This document shows positions 37,661 through 46,097 of a stretch of 60,231 bases of DNA, one piece after another. The stretch is from T3Sed10-213 sp012519365 (lineage in GTDB: Bacteria; Planctomycetota; Phycisphaerae; Sedimentisphaerales; Anaerohalosphaeraceae). Numbering within the stretch: the stretch's first letter is position 1; the number at the start of each line of letters is the position of its first letter. Where the stretch lies: positions 1 through 60,231 of the forward strand of contig JAPXLV010000008.1 of the NCBI GenBank assembly GCA_033809355.1, read 5' to 3'. The position numbers and the translations under genes are program-made. The notes beneath the pieces were generated by a model. That model saw only the letters and a list, made by a program, of their open reading frames with translations, was not told the DNA's origin and did no database searches.

Positions 37661-39016
37661 ATGCTTCGAACATTTGCAAACATCTTTAGAATCCCGGATC
37701 TTCGCAATAAGATTCTGTTTACGATAGCGATGTTGTGCATCTATCGCATCGGTTTTCATATCCCCGTCCCGGGTTTTGATGCTCAGCGGATTACCCAGGC
37801 GGCCCAGCAGCGGGATACCGATTCGCCGTTGAGTCGTGCGACCGATTATCTTCAAATGTTTACCGGCGGTACCCTGAGCCAGAGCAGTTTGTTTTCGCTG
37901 GGAATTATGCCGTATATTTCGGCCTCGATTATCCTGATGCTTCTGGGGGAGGTGATTCCTCAGCTGAAGAAACTGCGCCAGGAAGGAATGTCCGGCTACA
38001 AGAAGATTCAGGAATATACCCGCTATCTGACAGTGCCGCTTTGTATTATCCAGCTGATGTTTATGCGGATGTTCTCCGGAAGCGAATATATCTATCCGGG
38101 TATGCAGGCCTCCGCGACGGTGATGGGGGTAATCGGAATGACCGCCGGCACTATCTTTTTGATGTGGCTGGGTGAGCAGATTGACGAATACGGTATTGGA
38201 AACGGGATCAGCCTGATTATTATGGCCGGTATTCTTTCTCGGATGCCCGCTGTTTTGTTGGGTGTGATTCGCAATACCGAGTTCCGTCTCGGTGCTGCCG
38301 AGGGTAAATACGGCCCGGGGACACTGCTGTTTTTGGTGTTGGCGTTTGTCTTTGTGGTGGCCGGGGCGATCTTGATCACTCAGGGCCAGCGGCGTATTCC
38401 GATTCAGCAGGCCAAGCAGATGCGCGGCCGACGGATGTATGGTGGAGCGCGACATTACCTGCCGTTGCGGGTCAATCACGGTGGTGTGATGCCGATTATT
38501 TTTGCATCGAGCCTGATGATGTTTCCACCGATTATCCTTGATCAGTTCAAACGGTTCTGGCCGGAATCGAACCTACTTCAGAAAACAGTGGAAGCGTTCA
38601 GCCCCACGGCCTTTACGTATAATGTGTTGTATATTGTGTTGATTTTCCTGTTTGCCTATTTCTGGACAACCGTGCAGTTTCAGCCGAAGGACATGGCCAA
38701 GAATCTGCGGGATCGGGGCAGTTTTATCCCCGGCTTGCGGCCGGGTCACCGTACCGCTGAATATCTGGAAACGGTGATGGTGCGGATTACGTTCTTTGGT
38801 GCGGCGTTTTTGTCTTTTATTGCCGTAGTGCCGAGTCTGGTTACTCAGCTTGCCGGCGTCAGTTATTTGGCCGCGTCCTTCTTGGGCGGCACCGGCTTAT
38901 TGATTGTCGTCAGCGTATCGCTGGATTTAGTGCAGCGGATCGAGTCCAATTTGATTATGCGAAACTACGAAGGATTTAGTGAATCCGGACGGATCAAGGG
39001 AGCGTTTAGAGGATGA
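37661..39016 (+). CDS. secY: Preprotein translocase subunit SecY
   Basis: A 451-residue polytopic membrane protein, the channel of the Sec translocon, with ten predicted hydrophobic segments. The start MLRTFANIFRIPDLRNKILF, the plug-region GIMPYISASIILML and the cytoplasmic loop VQFQPKDMAKNLRDRGSFIP are diagnostic. GGAAAGG precedes the ATG. The TGA overlaps the adk ATG by four bases, as in many bacteria. SecE is encoded about 25 kb upstream. Confidence 0.98.
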   Translation: MLRTFANIFRIPDLRNKILFTIAMLCIYRIGFHIPVPGFDAQRITQAAQQRDTDSPLSRATDYLQMFTGGTLSQSSLFSLGIMPYISASIILMLLGEVIPQLKKLRQEGMSGYKKIQEYTRYLTVPLCIIQLMFMRMFSGSEYIYPGMQASATVMGVIGMTAGTIFLMWLGEQIDEYGIGNGISLIIMAGILSRMPAVLLGVIRNTEFRLGAAEGKYGPGTLLFLVLAFVFVVAGAILITQGQRRIPIQQAKQMRGRRMYGGARHYLPLRVNHGGVMPIIFASSLMMFPPIILDQFKRFWPESNLLQKTVEAFSPTAFTYNVLYIVLIFLFAYFWTTVQFQPKDMAKNLRDRGSFIPGLRPGHRTAEYLETVMVRITFFGAAFLSFIAVVPSLVTQLAGVSYLAASFLGGTGLLIVVSVSLDLVQRIESNLIMRNYEGFSESGRIKGAFRG

Positions 39017-39660
39017 GATTGATACTGTTAGGCCCGCCCGGCGCCGGCAAAGGAACTCAGTGTAAGCGTATTATCGAAAAGTACGGCATTACGCATCTGT
39101 CCAGCGGCGATATTCTCCGCGCCGAACGAGCGGCCGGAACTGAGCTGGGCAAAAAAGCCCAAAGTTATATGGACAGCGGAGCCCTGGTGCCGGATGATTT
39201 GATTATCGATATGATGATCGGGGCGATTAAGAACGCTCCGGCCGGCTATGTGCTGGATGGTTTTCCGCGAACCGTTGTTCAGGCCGAAGGGCTGGACAAG
39301 GCGTTGTCTCAAGCTGGTGAAAAAATTGATGCGATTGTTGAGCTTCAGGTGCCGGATTCGGCGATTTTGTCGCGAATGACCGGTCGTCGGAGTTGTCCGG
39401 TATGCGGACAGGTGTATCATATTGAGAACCTCAAGCCAAAGGTCGAAGGCCGCTGTGATAAAGGGTGCGGCCCGCTGGTGCAGCGCCCGGATGATACGCC
39501 GGAGGTCGTAATGAATCGGCTTAAGACTTACCACGAGCAAACCGCCGCGGTCGTAGGTTATTATCAGGATAAATATCCGATTCTAACCATTAATGCAGAT
39601 CAGCAAATAGATAAAGTTACGGCGGATATTTTCAAGGGTCTGGAGACCCTTGTGCATTAG
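39013..39660 (+). CDS. adk: Adenylate kinase
   Basis: A 215-residue long-form adenylate kinase interconverting ATP, ADP and AMP. The P-loop is GPPGAGKGT (7-15), the AMP site includes LDGFPRT, and the LID has four cysteines (128, 131, 148 and 152), indicating a zinc-binding lid as in Gram-positive enzymes. It overlaps secY by four bases. Confidence 0.97.
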   Translation: MRLILLGPPGAGKGTQCKRIIEKYGITHLSSGDILRAERAAGTELGKKAQSYMDSGALVPDDLIIDMMIGAIKNAPAGYVLDGFPRTVVQAEGLDKALSQAGEKIDAIVELQVPDSAILSRMTGRRSCPVCGQVYHIENLKPKVEGRCDKGCGPLVQRPDDTPEVVMNRLKTYHEQTAAVVGYYQDKYPILTINADQQIDKVTADIFKGLETLVH

Positions 39661-39672
39661 GGTCTGCGATTG

Positions 39673-40461
39673 ATGGCGATTACATTACGAAGTTATCGCG
39701 AATTGGAACAGCTTCGCAGGGCCGGTTCGGTGGTTGCGAAGGTTCTTTCAAAATTAAAGGAATGTGCCAAGCCGGGTGTCAGTACCGCCCAGTTAGACGC
39801 GATTGCCGCTCAGATGACCCGTGAAGCCGGGGCAATTCCTTTATTTAAGGGCGTGCCGTGTCCGTATAAGAATTATCCATTTCCGGGCGTGATCTGTGCA
39901 TCGGTCAACGAACAGTTGGTCCACGGCATTCCGTCGGAGAAGGTGATTCTTCGCGAAGGCGACATCTTGAGTGTGGATTTCGGTGTCAAGCTGGATGGCT
40001 ATTGCGGCGACTCGGCGTTTACGATCGGCATTGGCCGTATCGATCCCCAGCGGCAGCGGTTGCTGGATGTTACTCGGCGGATGCTCGAGATTGCCATCGA
40101 AATGATGGCTCCGGGTATTAAGTGGAGCACTATAGCAGCGGAAATGGAAGCGTGCTGCAATAATGCGGGGTTTTCGGTGGTCAGGGACTATGTCGGTCAC
40201 GGCATCGGCACCGAGATGCATGAAGATCCGAAAGTGCCGAATTTTGTCAGTCGGGACTTGCTGAAAAACGACATTCTCCTTAAAGAGGGAATGGTTCTGG
40301 CTGTGGAGCCGATGGTCAACATGGGCAAAGAGAAAGTCAGGACGCTGGCAGATGGCTGGACCGTGGTCACGCAGGATCGGAAATGTTCGGCGCATTTTGA
40401 ACATACGATCGCGGTGGTGCAGGACGGCAGCCGCGTGTTGACACTGAATGAGCAGCTGTGA
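39673..40461 (+). CDS. map: Methionine aminopeptidase
   Basis: A 262-residue type I enzyme that removes the initiator methionine from new proteins. All five metal ligands are visible: Asp102, Asp113, His176 (GHGIGTEMHE), Glu212 (VEPM) and Glu243 (FEHT). The ATG at 39673 is preceded one codon earlier by an in-frame TTG. The secY-adk-map-infA order is a standard spc-operon tail. Confidence 0.97.
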   Translation: MAITLRSYRELEQLRRAGSVVAKVLSKLKECAKPGVSTAQLDAIAAQMTREAGAIPLFKGVPCPYKNYPFPGVICASVNEQLVHGIPSEKVILREGDILSVDFGVKLDGYCGDSAFTIGIGRIDPQRQRLLDVTRRMLEIAIEMMAPGIKWSTIAAEMEACCNNAGFSVVRDYVGHGIGTEMHEDPKVPNFVSRDLLKNDILLKEGMVLAVEPMVNMGKEKVRTLADGWTVVTQDRKCSAHFEHTIAVVQDGSRVLTLNEQL

Positions 40462-40484
40462 AGGCTTTCCAATCGGGTAGAACA

Positions 40485-40700
40485 ATGGCTAAAAAAGACG
40501 CAATTAGACTGGAAGCCAAGGTTGTTGAGGCATTGCCTAACGCCATGTTCAGAGTTCAGCTTGAGAATGGACATCAGATTTTGGCGCATGTATCCGGCAA
40601 GATGCGGATGCATTTTATTCGGATTTTGCCGGGCGATACCGTCACTGTGGAGATGAGTCCGTACGACCTGACCCGCGGGCGGATTGTTTTACGAAATTAA
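40485..40700 (+). CDS. infA: Translation initiation factor IF-1
   Basis: A 71-residue OB-fold protein that blocks the A site during initiation. MAKKDAIRLEAKVVEALPNA and the end of the fold, ILPGDTVTVEMSPYDLTRGR, match the family. Its length is one less than in Escherichia coli. The ATG at 40485 is chosen; the frame is open to 40458, overlapping map, without similarity. Confidence 0.97.
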   Translation: MAKKDAIRLEAKVVEALPNAMFRVQLENGHQILAHVSGKMRMHFIRILPGDTVTVEMSPYDLTRGRIVLRN

Positions 40701-40738
40701 AAAGTGTAACGGCACGATAAAGCGAAAGTGATACGATT

Positions 40739-40855
40739 ATGAAAGTACGAAGTTCAGTCAAGCGAATTTGTGAGAACTGCAAAGTCATCCGACGCAAGGG
40801 TGTTCTTCGGGTGATCTGCCCGGCGAATCCCCGTCATAAGCAGCGTCAGGGCTAA
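40739..40855 (+). CDS. rpmJ: Ribosomal protein L36
   Basis: A 38-residue L36. MKVRSSVKRICENCKVIRRK and the zinc ligands Cys11, Cys14, Cys27 and His33 identify the zinc-binding form. It lies between infA and rpsM, the standard place. The start follows CGAAAGTG. Confidence 0.96.
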   Translation: MKVRSSVKRICENCKVIRRKGVLRVICPANPRHKQRQG

Positions 40856-40890
40856 GCAACCTCTACTATCAGTCAAATACAGGAGTTATT

Positions 40891-41274
40891 ATGCCGCGTA
40901 TTGTTGGTGTTGATGTACCGAATGACAAACCCACGTGGATTGCGCTGACCTATATTCACGGGATAGGGCGTCATACCGCCCAAAAGATTCTTGAAGAAGC
41001 CCAGATCGACGGTACCGTCCGTGCCGGCAAACTGAGCGAAGATGAGGTCAGCCGGATCAGCCAGATTATTGACCGGGATTATGAGGTCGAGGGGCAGTTA
41101 CGCCGTCGGGTCTCTCAGAATATTGCTCGGCTTAAGGATATTGCGTGCTACCGCGGAATTCGACATCGAAGAGGATTGCCTGTCCGCGGTCAGCAGACCC
41201 AGAGCAATGCCCGAACCCGCAAAGGCAAACGCAAGACGGTTGCCGGCAAGAAGGGCGTCAAGGAAATGCGCTAA
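40891..41274 (+). CDS. rpsM: Ribosomal protein S13
   Basis: A 127-residue S13 of the 30S head, contacting the P-site tRNA and the large subunit. PRIVGVDVPNDKPTWIALTY and the C-terminal GLPVRGQQTQSNARTRKG are diagnostic. ACAGGAG precedes the ATG. First gene of the alpha operon block S13-S11-S4-alpha-L17. Confidence 0.97.
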   Translation: MPRIVGVDVPNDKPTWIALTYIHGIGRHTAQKILEEAQIDGTVRAGKLSEDEVSRISQIIDRDYEVEGQLRRRVSQNIARLKDIACYRGIRHRRGLPVRGQQTQSNARTRKGKRKTVAGKKGVKEMR

Positions 41275-41320
41275 TCCAGAGAAACCTTAGAACTATCGGG
41301 ATTCAGGGAATACTTATCCA

Positions 41321-41701
41321 ATGGCAAAGAGTACCAAGAAAAAAGTCAAAAAGAATGTGGTTCGCGGTATTGTCCACATTAAAGCGTCGTTCAATAATAC
41401 ACTGGTGACCATTACTGATCCGGACGGCGGAGCAATCTGCCAGGATTCCGGCGGGTCCGTCGGGTTCAAAGGCTCGCGTAAAAGCACGCCGTTCGCGGCG
41501 CAGCGAGCCGCCGAAAAATGTGCACGCACTGCGATGCGGGCGGGGATGCGCGAGGTGGAAATCCGGGTCAAGGGGCCCGGCTCCGGACGCGAATCGGCCA
41601 TCAGTGCCATCCAACAGGCCGGATTGCGGATTTCCTCGATTGAGGACGTTACCCCCATTCCGCACAACGGCTGTCGTCCGCGAAAACGCCGTCGCGTCTA
41701 A
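41321..41701 (+). CDS. rpsK: Ribosomal protein S11
   Basis: A 126-residue S11 of the 30S platform. GIVHIKASFNNTLVTITDPD, GSRKSTPFAAQRAAE and the basic end NGCRPRKRRRV are typical. Confidence 0.97.
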   Translation: MAKSTKKKVKKNVVRGIVHIKASFNNTLVTITDPDGGAICQDSGGSVGFKGSRKSTPFAAQRAAEKCARTAMRAGMREVEIRVKGPGSGRESAISAIQQAGLRISSIEDVTPIPHNGCRPRKRRRV

Positions 41702-41766
41702 TCGGCGTCTCTGTCGGGTTGTGAAGTATGAACAGTTGCATTTATCTATAAAGGAACAGTTAAACG

Positions 41767-42399
41767 ATGTCACGTTATTTAGGTCCAGCTTGCAGACTAT
41801 GCCGTCGTGAAGGCATGAAATTGATGCTCAAGGGCGATCGTTGCGAAACAGCGAAGTGCTCGATTGAGAAACGCGAACGCAGCATGGCGCCGGGACAGCA
41901 CGGCTGGCGTCGCGGTCGCTCGAGCGACTACGGCGTACGGCTTCGCGAAAAGCAGAAAGTTAAACGCTACTACGGCTTGATGGAAAAGCAGTTTATGAAG
42001 TATTTTGCTCAGGCTCAAAAGGGCACCGGCAACACCGGTCAGATGCTGCTTGAGCTGCTCGAACGCCGGCTGGACAATGTTATTTATAAGCTCAATTTTG
42101 CCCCGTCCCGCAAGGCGGCTCGGCAGCTGGTGACGCACGGACATATTTATCTGAACGGACGTCGCGTGGATATTCCCGATATGCTGGTCAAGGTCGGCGA
42201 CAAAATCACGCTGAAGAATTCCGACCACTCCCGAAAAGTCGTCAAAGCGCAGCTGGAAGCCAATCCCAATTTTCAGGTTCAGGGCTGGCTCCAGTTGGAT
42301 CCGTCCAAGCCGATGGCGACGGTGGTGGGATTGCCGACGCGCGACGATGTGTTGCTGGCGGTCGAAGAGCAGCTCGTTGTCGAATTCTGTTCGAGATAA
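41767..42399 (+). CDS. rpsD: Ribosomal protein S4, zinc-binding type
   Basis: A 210-residue S4, an initiator of 30S assembly. Cys9, Cys12, Cys26 and Cys31 form the zinc knuckle of the Cys-containing class. The S4 RNA-binding domain is NFAPSRKAARQLVTHGHIYL. In Escherichia coli S4 represses the alpha operon at a pseudoknot near rpsM; no equivalent was identified here. Confidence 0.97.
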   Translation: MSRYLGPACRLCRREGMKLMLKGDRCETAKCSIEKRERSMAPGQHGWRRGRSSDYGVRLREKQKVKRYYGLMEKQFMKYFAQAQKGTGNTGQMLLELLERRLDNVIYKLNFAPSRKAARQLVTHGHIYLNGRRVDIPDMLVKVGDKITLKNSDHSRKVVKAQLEANPNFQVQGWLQLDPSKPMATVVGLPTRDDVLLAVEEQLVVEFCSR

Positions 42400-42509
42400 T
42401 CGATAGTGATAAATACTTAAGACGGCGGATAACAGAGAGCGATTTGTCGGCGACTCAACGGCCCGCACGACAATGGCTGAGAACATCCGCCTGATGGGAG
42501 GCCCATACG

Positions 42510-43505
42510 ATGCGAATTACCTGGAGAGGTTTGGAACTGCCCACACGGGTCGAACGCGACGAACAAGTGTCAACTGAGACTTATGGTCGGTTTATCATTG
42601 AGCCGTTCGAGCGAGGGTTCGGAACCACGATCGGCAACAGTCTGCGGCGGGTTCTGTTGTCTTCGCTGGAAGGCAGCGCGGTTGAATCCATTAAGATCGC
42701 CGGTGTGGATCATGAGTTCGCAACCATCAAAGGGGTGATGGAAGATGTCACCGACATCGTGCTGAACGTCAAGAAGCTGATCGTTCGAATGCAGGGCGAA
42801 GGCACACGCATTATGACGGTGACTGCCGATAAAGCCGGACCGGTGACGGCTGCAATGATTCAGTGCGACCCGTCCATCCAGATTGTCAACAAAGATCTGG
42901 TTCTGGCCACACTGACCGAAGACGTCAAGTTTGAAATGGAAATGGAAGTCGGCAGCGGGCGCGGCTATTCTTCCGCCGCTGAACGCATTAACGAGATGGA
43001 TCGTTTCGATCAGGAACTGGGCCGGATCGAAGTGGACGCCATTTATTCGCCCGTCCTGCGGGTGCGCTATAAAACCGAGGATACCCGAGTCGGCCAGCGG
43101 ACGAACTATGACAAACTCATTCTTGAAATCTGGACCGACGGCACGGTAACCCCGGAAATGGCGCTGGTTGAGGCGGCCAAGATTTTGCGAAAGTACATCA
43201 ACCCCTTCATCCAGTACGACCAGGCCGGCGAAGAGACAGTGGAAGAAGAAGTCCACATTGAAGAAGAAACCGGCGGCGTGGATGAAGAATTGGCCGCCAA
43301 ACTGGCCATGCCGATCGAAAGTCTGAATTTGACTGTACGGTCGAGCAATTGTCTGGAGTCCTACAACATCCAGACCGTCGGCCAGTTGGTGCGAATGACC
43401 GACGCCGATCTGCTTAAGATTCGCAGCTTCGGAAAGACCAGTTTGCGTGAGGTTCGTCGTAAGCTGGCCGAGCTGGGGTTGTCGCTGGGAATGACGGATG
43501 TGTAA
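42510..43505 (+). CDS. rpoA: RNA polymerase subunit alpha
   Basis: A 331-residue alpha subunit. The N-terminal assembly domain has YGRFIIEPFERGFGTTIGNS and LRRVLLSSLEGSAV. An acidic linker (about 240-265) leads to the C-terminal domain with RSSNCLESYNIQTVGQLV and KTSLREVRRKLAELGL, which binds UP elements and activators. GGGAGGC stands before the ATG. RpoB and RpoC are in the same supercluster. Confidence 0.98.
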   Translation: MRITWRGLELPTRVERDEQVSTETYGRFIIEPFERGFGTTIGNSLRRVLLSSLEGSAVESIKIAGVDHEFATIKGVMEDVTDIVLNVKKLIVRMQGEGTRIMTVTADKAGPVTAAMIQCDPSIQIVNKDLVLATLTEDVKFEMEMEVGSGRGYSSAAERINEMDRFDQELGRIEVDAIYSPVLRVRYKTEDTRVGQRTNYDKLILEIWTDGTVTPEMALVEAAKILRKYINPFIQYDQAGEETVEEEVHIEEETGGVDEELAAKLAMPIESLNLTVRSSNCLESYNIQTVGQLVRMTDADLLKIRSFGKTSLREVRRKLAELGLSLGMTDV

Positions 43506-43578
43506 GGCTTGTGCCGACGGAAAACACAGTCGACTAAAAATAAATGTTAACCGACAAGAGTAATAAGGGTGTAACAAT

Positions 43579-44013
43579 ATGCGTCATCGTGTAGCAGGAC
43601 GACAATTAAACAGAACCAGTGAGCACCGTCTGGCCATGCGGCGGAATATGACGGCCTCGCTGTTTGAGCATGAGACTATTTCAACGACGCTCGAAAAGGC
43701 CAAAGAGGTCCGGGGATTTGCCGAAAAACTAATTACGCTGGCCAAGAAAGGCACGCTGCCGGCGCGTCGTCGTGCCATCGCGCTGCTGAACAATCGCGCG
43801 ATTTATGAAGAAGGCGAAAAAGGGCAAATGGTCAAGACCGGAACCGTCGTCGGCAAATTGTTCAGCGAGATTGGCCCGCGTTATCTGGATCGCCCCGGCG
43901 GTTACACGCGAATCATCAAACTTCCCAAGCGTCGACTTGGCGATGGCGGACAGCTCGTGCTGCTCCAGTTGGTCGGCGCCGGCGAGGGAAAGGGCGAACA
44001 GACGCGGAAATAA
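43579..44013 (+). CDS. rplQ: Ribosomal protein L17
   Basis: A 144-residue L17 at the tunnel exit, slightly longer than average. MRHRVAGRQLNRTSEHRLAM, FEHETISTTLEKAKEVRG and the C-terminal GGYTRIIKLPKRRLGDGGQL are characteristic. It closes the ribosomal cluster. Confidence 0.97.
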   Translation: MRHRVAGRQLNRTSEHRLAMRRNMTASLFEHETISTTLEKAKEVRGFAEKLITLAKKGTLPARRRAIALLNNRAIYEEGEKGQMVKTGTVVGKLFSEIGPRYLDRPGGYTRIIKLPKRRLGDGGQLVLLQLVGAGEGKGEQTRK

Positions 44014-44060
44014 GCCGCCTGTTTCGGCGTGTCGGTACACTTAACGGGAGGTGCTCAACG

Positions 44061-44477
44061 ATGTCAACTTGTGTGTTTTGTGAAATTTCGGCCGGTCGCA
44101 TCCCCTGCACAAAGCTTTATGAGAACGAGCATGTGCTGGCGTTTTTGGATATTGGCCCCATCAGTGACGGCCATACGCTGGTTGTTCCCAAAGCCCATTA
44201 CGACCGGCTGCATCAATGCCCGCCGGACGTGCTGGCGGAGCTTGGCAGGGTCGTCGGATTTTTGGCCGAACCGGTCGCTCGGGCGGTTCAGGCCGATGGG
44301 TATAATGTGCTGAACAACAACGGCTCGGCTGCCGGACAGGTCGTCGAGCATGTGCATGTCCACATCATTCCGCGAAAGACAGGCGACGGCGTCTTTGACC
44401 GTTGGCCGGCGTATAAATATCCGCCGGGAAAGGCCGAAGCCATTGCGGAAAAAATTAAAAAAAATCTTGCAAGATAA
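44061..44477 (+). CDS. HIT-family nucleotide hydrolase
   Basis: A 138-residue histidine-triad protein. CVFCEI at the N-terminus (Cys4, Cys7) and the triad HVHVHIIPR (His97, His99, His101) place it in the Hint/HinT branch, which hydrolyses AMP conjugates such as adenosine phosphoramidates and adenylated lysine. GGGAGGTG precedes the ATG. It lies 47 bases after rplQ and is probably on the same transcript; the real substrate is unknown. Confidence 0.93.
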   Translation: MSTCVFCEISAGRIPCTKLYENEHVLAFLDIGPISDGHTLVVPKAHYDRLHQCPPDVLAELGRVVGFLAEPVARAVQADGYNVLNNNGSAAGQVVEHVHVHIIPRKTGDGVFDRWPAYKYPPGKAEAIAEKIKKNLAR

Positions 44478-44487
44478 CGTTTCTTTC

Positions 44488-44516
44488 TTGAAAGCATTGT
44501 TTTTTTGCATTAAAAT
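44488..44516 (+). promoter_or_regulatory. Promoter of the initiator tRNA
   Basis: TTGAAA (44488-44493) and TAAAAT (44511-44516) are spaced by 17 bases. The start would fall near 44523, about five bases before the mature tRNA, so the tRNA has its own short transcription unit between this promoter and the 44621 terminator. Confidence 0.75.
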
Positions 44517-44527
44517 AATATGTTTAT

Positions 44528-44601
<74 letters not shown>

Positions 44602-44620
44602 ATTGCTTAGAAATAAAGGA

Positions 44621-44648
44621 CTTGCAGAAAATCTGCGAGTTTTTTTTT
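44621..44648 (+). terminator. Intrinsic terminator of the initiator tRNA
   Basis: CTTGCAGA (44621-44628) pairs with TCTGCGAG (44632-44639, one G-T pair) around a three-base loop, followed by nine T (44640-44648). Confidence 0.85.
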
Positions 44649-44940
44649 GTACGTTTGAGACGTCTTGTACCCTAAAACCGAACAAGACCATCGGGATTAA
44701 ATCGCGACCATAGATGCCGCCTCGTAAAAAAACATAAGTTCTTAATAAATGTAGGCTTAAGAGAGGCATTGTGAACGCTTCGTTGATGTGGTATAATATC
44801 TTTTATCGGCGATGGTACGGACAATGGGCAGTGCCAATTGTTCGATGATTTAGCGTGTGGGTCGATTTGGAAGACTGATGATGAATACCCATAGGACACC
44901 TCGGCACGTGCAAGCAGCATTCCCCCGGAATCCAGAGGTT
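44649..44940. other. Spacer between tRNA-fMet unit and secreted-protein gene
   Basis: No gene is supported here. A minus-strand frame covering the tRNA (44524-44769) is the familiar false antisense-tRNA peptide. The stretch holds the promoter at 44769-44797. The remainder from 44798 to 44940 would be the leader of the next gene and shows no structure that I recognise. Confidence 0.6.
44769..44797 (+). promoter_or_regulatory. Promoter of the DUF3616-like/kinase pair
   Basis: TTGTGA (44769-44774), 17 bases, then a consensus TATAAT (44792-44797). The start would be near 44804, giving a leader of about 137 bases before the ATG at 44941. Confidence 0.7.
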
Positions 44941-46089
44941 ATGCCTAATTCTTCCCAGTGTGCCAGTCGGTTCCTGTTTGTTTTAGTCTGTCTCATTCTG
45001 GCCGGTGTGCCGGGCCGCGGGCAAACCCCTGAGTCGATAGTTTATGATATCCGTTTTGGCATAATTGAGCCGCCTATTATTGTTCAACAGGATATCACTG
45101 TTCGTGCGGCGACCTCAAACCAGCGGCTGGAGCAAATGCCCCTTGAATGCAGCGGTCTGGCGTGGTATGGCGGCAACCTGCTGATTTCCAGCGATCGTCA
45201 TGAACATCTGGTTTTTATCTGTCCGATTGATCTGGATATAATGACTGTCGGCACCCCTACGCCCAAGATTCTCATCCGCAACGAGCAATACCTCCTGAGC
45301 GATATTGAATCGATGACCATCCGCCGGCACAACGGAAAGGACACTCTCGTGTTGATGAGTTCCCTGAGCAACGCCCCCGACGGCCAACCTTTGCCGCAGC
45401 GTCGCCACTTGTTCTGGACGGATCTCACTTCGCTTTTGTCGGATCCCTTTGAAGGGAGTATTGTGAATGTTTTTTCCGCCGAGCCAATTCGCCGCCAGTT
45501 GGAAGGCCTGTTTGAGATGATCGATGTGTCGCCCTATTATGCCTGGTATGCCCTTCAGAATGATAATACATATCGCTGGGGCAATGTTGAGGGCATTAGT
45601 TTTACGCCGGCCGGCCAGACGCTGTTGTGCGGCATGCGAAATCCGCTTTATAACGAGCAAGCAGTTCTGTTTGCAGTTGCCGGTGTTCCGGAGGCGACGC
45701 GCATGCTGAGGTCGGAGACATTGACTGTAACCGATCTTTTTTTGCTCGATCTTGGCAATCGCGGCATCAGCGATCTGGCTTGGGATCCGATCACGCAGGG
45801 GTATCTGATTACGGCGGCCAAAAGCAACGGTCCCCGACAGGATCCGGATGAGCCTTATCCGCCCAACACCCTGGATAGCGCCTTGTTTTGGTGGAGTGGA
45901 CACAAAGCCGACCCGCCGATTCTGATTGCCCGGATTGTGGATATGACCATCGAGGCGGTCTGTCGGCTGGGTGAGAGCCCCTATATCGCTTTGGGGAGCG
46001 ATGAGGGCGACGTCAGTGAAGGGCGAGCTTATCGCCAAAGCATATTGACCATCCTTGAATTCCGTTCTGTTCCTCTGAAATCGGAATAG
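44941..46089 (+). CDS. Secreted protein, DUF3616-like
   Basis: From the ATG at 44941 the protein has 382 residues with a signal peptide (hydrophobic FLFVLVCLILAGVPG). AGAGG lies five bases upstream; earlier in-frame starts at 44857, 44878 and 44881 would bury the signal. The mature protein has propeller-like stretches: SGLAWYGGNLLISSD, NVEGISFTPAGQTLLCGMRN and RGISDLAWDP, which resemble DUF3616 or esterase-like beta-propeller domains. I assign no activity. The Ser/Thr kinase gene starts eight bases after the stop, so the two are almost certainly co-expressed. Confidence 0.75.
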   Translation: MPNSSQCASRFLFVLVCLILAGVPGRGQTPESIVYDIRFGIIEPPIIVQQDITVRAATSNQRLEQMPLECSGLAWYGGNLLISSDRHEHLVFICPIDLDIMTVGTPTPKILIRNEQYLLSDIESMTIRRHNGKDTLVLMSSLSNAPDGQPLPQRRHLFWTDLTSLLSDPFEGSIVNVFSAEPIRRQLEGLFEMIDVSPYYAWYALQNDNTYRWGNVEGISFTPAGQTLLCGMRNPLYNEQAVLFAVAGVPEATRMLRSETLTVTDLFLLDLGNRGISDLAWDPITQGYLITAAKSNGPRQDPDEPYPPNTLDSALFWWSGHKADPPILIARIVDMTIEAVCRLGESPYIALGSDEGDVSEGRAYRQSILTILEFRSVPLKSE

Positions 46090-46097
46090 CCATAAAT